From Bdellovibrio sp. (GTDB lineage Bacteria; Bdellovibrionota; Bdellovibrionia; Bdellovibrionales; Bdellovibrionaceae), in assembly GCA_017745015.1 (NCBI GenBank), contig JAGIAF010000160.1:1-8051 (forward strand): 8,051 nt of DNA, given 5' to 3'. The translations under genes were made by a program, and so were the position numbers. The notes beneath the pieces were generated by a model. It searched no databases. It was not told the DNA's origin and saw only the letters and a list, made by a program, of their open reading frames with translations. Numbering within the stretch: the first letter of the stretch is position 1; every line of letters begins with the position of its first letter. Below are positions 5,633 to 8,051 of this stretch, piece after piece.

Positions 5633-8051
5633 ATGAAAATTTCAACAATCGCTTTAACATCTCTTCTTTGTTTTTCTTCCGCAGAGGCTGCGTTGGTCGC
5701 CGCTTCGCGCACGCAGTTTAGCAATGACACCTTGGTGAAATACCAATGGGCTTTGACGGCGGGTGATCAAAAGATTTTGCGCGACCAAACGGATATCCGC
5801 TCTCGTGAAGTGACGGCTCTCCCTGGTCGCAGCGCTGATGTGCAAGGCCGCGCTGATGGTTTTGCCAGTGTGATGAAGAAAGACATCGTGGTGGCTCTGT
5901 TAGACAGTGGTGTTGAAGTTCAGCACGCCGATCTTGCGAAGTCGCTTTATCACAATGATAAGGAATGCGTGAATGGAACTATTCCGTTTAAACCTTCTGC
6001 TGATAACGATGGCAACGGATACAAAGGGGATTGCATTGGTTGGAACTTCATGGCGGCCCCAGGGGCTAACAATGAAAACAATCCTGATGATGATCTTGGC
6101 CATGGCACTCACGTCGCAGGAGTTATCGCTGCTCAAATTGGCAATGGCTTGGGTGTTGCCGGCGTGGCAAGTCGTGTGCGCATTTTGCCATTGAAAGTGA
6201 CGGGTGCTTCTGATGCGAATGCCAATGGTATTTCGGCAAGCACGGCTTTGACAGGCCGAGTGGTCAAGGCTCTTCGCTATGCGATCAATAAACACGTCGA
6301 TGTGATCAATATCAGCATGGGGTGGCCGGCAGCTACTGATACTGCGGAATTGCGCCAAGTTTTTAACGAAGCTCAGCAGATGGGTATCTTCATCGTGGCA
6401 GCTGCGGGGAACAACAATAACAACAGCTTTAATTTTCCATGTTCATATCCTGGCGTTCTTTGTGTGGCCGCGTCTGGTATCGACAATACTTTGACGGGCT
6501 TTTCAAATTTCGGTGGGCAAGTCGACATCAGCGCGCCAGGTGAAGAGATCTTGAGCACTTATCCGAATGTTAAGACGCCATTGAATTTTTCAGTGAAGGG
6601 TTATGAAGTTTTAAGCGGTACCAGTCAGGCTACGCCTTTTGTGAGTGCGGCGGTCGCGGTTCTTAAAAGTGCTTATCCTGGAATCAGTGCAGATGAAATC
6701 AGAGCGCGCCTTTTTGCATCCACTCAAGAGCGTGAAACTGGCAAGTTCACTTTGTTTGGAAATTTGAAAATCTCCACGGCGTTGAATTTGCAACCACAAA
6801 GCGTGGTGGCACCAGAGTTTAAAGCTATTTCCAGAGTCTTGTTTAAAAATTCTGACGGTCGCGTGCAAGTTGACTTGCCGATAAAAAACTATTGGGCGCG
6901 TGCAGATCAAGTGACGGTTCAAATACAGTCCTTGTCTGCAAACTTTCAATTAAGCGATAGCACAAAGCAGACATTTTCTTTGGATCAAGGGGAAAGAAAG
7001 GTCCTTTCTTTATCCGGCGTTATTCAGAATATGTCAGCTTCTGGCACTGTTCGTTTGCGTGTAACTGTGCAAGCGGGCGGCGTCACAAAGACTTTCATTC
7101 ATGAATTCGAGCTATCACGCAGCTTGCAAAACGACGGCAATGTGGTGCGTGTGCCGATGGCTATTTCCAGCGCGGTGAATTCAGCCGTTCTAAGAACCAT
7201 TATGACGGTCAATGATGTGATTGGTGTGAATGAAGATCCTGACTACTATTTTACGGAAACGAAGGATAGCCAATTACAACTGTCTCTTTTGCAAATGAAG
7301 GATCGTCGCTATCAGCAAGCATCTGTGGCGCTGCCTGAGGGAACTCGCAATATCTTGAGTTTTATGAAGGCGCCGCTATCTGCGCAAGAGAGCGTCTATT
7401 GGCTTGGGACATTGGCATCTTCAGCTGATGGTAAAGCTAAAACGATGACTTACCAGGTATTGTCAGAAGACTTTCGCACACGTCGCGTGATTTCTTTTAC
7501 TCCCGAGACAGTCGTCATGGATAAAGATGCAGTGACGAGTCTGCACTTTGCTTCGCAAGAAGGATCTTTGGTTCCAGTTTTTTCAACGGTAGGTAAAATC
7601 CCAAAGTCTGATATCAATCCGGATCCATTCCAGTTTGAAAACAACAGTCCACAACGACGTGTGTTTTATCTGAAACCAGTATTGGCGGGCAATCAATGGA
7701 TCTATCAGACACGCAATTTTGATAACTATCAATTCCACAATGATTTGCGTGCTCAGCTAGGTTTGGATTTCCAGCAGGATTTGCGCTTTATCAATCTTTT
7801 GCCGCAATCGGTATATGACCTCGATCGTATTCGCATTCTTTACTCCTATGGCAGTCAGGATTTGCAAAAGTATGTGGTCGTTGAAACTCGTGGTGAGTGG
7901 TTGGATCAACACAAGTTTGTCGTCCAGCCGATGTCATTCACCTCAACGATGATGTCGAGCGGTGTCATGGCTCCTGTTACAGATTTGACGGATGGTGTAG
8001 CTGTCAAAAATGCCGCTTGGTCCTTCGGTGTTTTTTTGACACCTATTAAAG
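5633..8051 (+). CDS. Exported subtilisin-like serine protease (peptidase S8), cut by right edge
   Basis: This is a secreted endopeptidase of the subtilase family; 806 complete codons are visible and the frame is still open at the edge. A signal peptide (MKISTIALTSLLCFSSAEA, cleavage after Ala19) is followed by about 65 residues. These include NDTLVKYQWAL, resembling the NDP..QWxL start of many subtilase domains; no I9-type inhibitor propeptide is visible. The triad is intact: Asp91 in ALLDSGVEVQH, His157 in GHGTHVAG, and Ser331 in SGTSQATP, with oxyanion Asn260 in AAAGN. DNDGNGY (124-130) resembles a loop common in bacterial subtilases. Cys112/Cys134 and Cys270/Cys277 could form disulfides. 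The catalytic domain ends near residue 385. The next 420 or so residues are strand-rich, unrecognised, and continue beyond the window. Cys13 is not in a lipobox. The ribosome binding site AAGAGGA is 6 nt upstream. The natural substrate cannot be inferred; the large upstream protein is a candidate partner. Confidence 0.95.
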   Translation, partial: MKISTIALTSLLCFSSAEAALVAASRTQFSNDTLVKYQWALTAGDQKILRDQTDIRSREVTALPGRSADVQGRADGFASVMKKDIVVALLDSGVEVQHADLAKSLYHNDKECVNGTIPFKPSADNDGNGYKGDCIGWNFMAAPGANNENNPDDDLGHGTHVAGVIAAQIGNGLGVAGVASRVRILPLKVTGASDANANGISASTALTGRVVKALRYAINKHVDVINISMGWPAATDTAELRQVFNEAQQMGIFIVAAAGNNNNNSFNFPCSYPGVLCVAASGIDNTLTGFSNFGGQVDISAPGEEILSTYPNVKTPLNFSVKGYEVLSGTSQATPFVSAAVAVLKSAYPGISADEIRARLFASTQERETGKFTLFGNLKISTALNLQPQSVVAPEFKAISRVLFKNSDGRVQVDLPIKNYWARADQVTVQIQSLSANFQLSDSTKQTFSLDQGERKVLSLSGVIQNMSASGTVRLRVTVQAGGVTKTFIHEFELSRSLQNDGNVVRVPMAISSAVNSAVLRTIMTVNDVIGVNEDPDYYFTETKDSQLQLSLLQMKDRRYQQASVALPEGTRNILSFMKAPLSAQESVYWLGTLASSADGKAKTMTYQVLSEDFRTRRVISFTPETVVMDKDAVTSLHFASQEGSLVPVFSTVGKIPKSDINPDPFQFENNSPQRRVFYLKPVLAGNQWIYQTRNFDNYQFHNDLRAQLGLDFQQDLRFINLLPQSVYDLDRIRILYSYGSQDLQKYVVVETRGEWLDQHKFVVQPMSFTSTMMSSGVMAPVTDLTDGVAVKNAAWSFGVFLTPIK

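Noticed and set aside
5633..5695. Protease as a lipoprotein (Cys13 in the signal peptide)
   Set aside because: The residues before Cys13 are Ser-Leu-Leu, which lack the small residue needed at -1 of a lipobox; a standard AEA cleavage site follows at 17-19.
5900..6358. 152-codon open frame on the minus strand
   Set aside because: It is antisense to the catalytic core of the S8 protease, whose Asp and His motifs lie here; the minus product is low-complexity His/Arg/Ser-rich.

Overview
The window looks like chromosomal DNA from a Gram-negative, predatory-type Bdellovibrionota bacterium, most likely a Bdellovibrio or close relative. This is inferred from the many exported proteins, intermediate GC content, use of GTG/TTG starts, and an Lgt with an insert. 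It was not tested by any search. The only universally conserved gene is lgt. The other genes encode envelope or secreted proteins.

Layout, left to right. (1) Positions 1-298 are AT-rich (about 38% GC by hand count). They contain the 5' end of a possible small minus-strand gene that runs off the left edge, a plausible promoter for it, and short inverted repeats. (2) A minus-strand gene (299-1072) encodes a 257-residue exported protein that looks like a small outer-membrane beta-barrel. (3) A 94-bp divergent intergenic region (1073-1166) holds a 12-bp palindrome and two interlocked 7-bp inverted repeats ending exactly at the lgt ribosome binding site. (4) lgt (1167-2225, GTG start) encodes prolipoprotein diacylglyceryl transferase with all recognisable active-site motifs plus about 50 extra residues. 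(5) Positions 2226-2498 are a structured intergenic region. It has a near-perfect 17-bp inverted repeat enclosing several hairpins, and its right arm overlaps a strong intrinsic terminator, so the two structures exclude each other. (6) A very large exported protein of unknown function (about 1040 residues) is followed after 11 nt by (7) an exported subtilisin-like (S8) serine protease with an intact catalytic triad. The protease is cut by the right edge after 806 codons.

Genes 6 and 7 form a probable two-gene operon and are the most interesting unit: a large exported protein with no recognised family, paired with a secreted protease that lacks a visible inhibitor-type propeptide. lgt is probably transcribed separately, with its mRNA ending at the terminator at 2371-2398, unless the competing long stem allows read-through. 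No tRNA, rRNA, CRISPR array, insertion sequence or transposase was seen.
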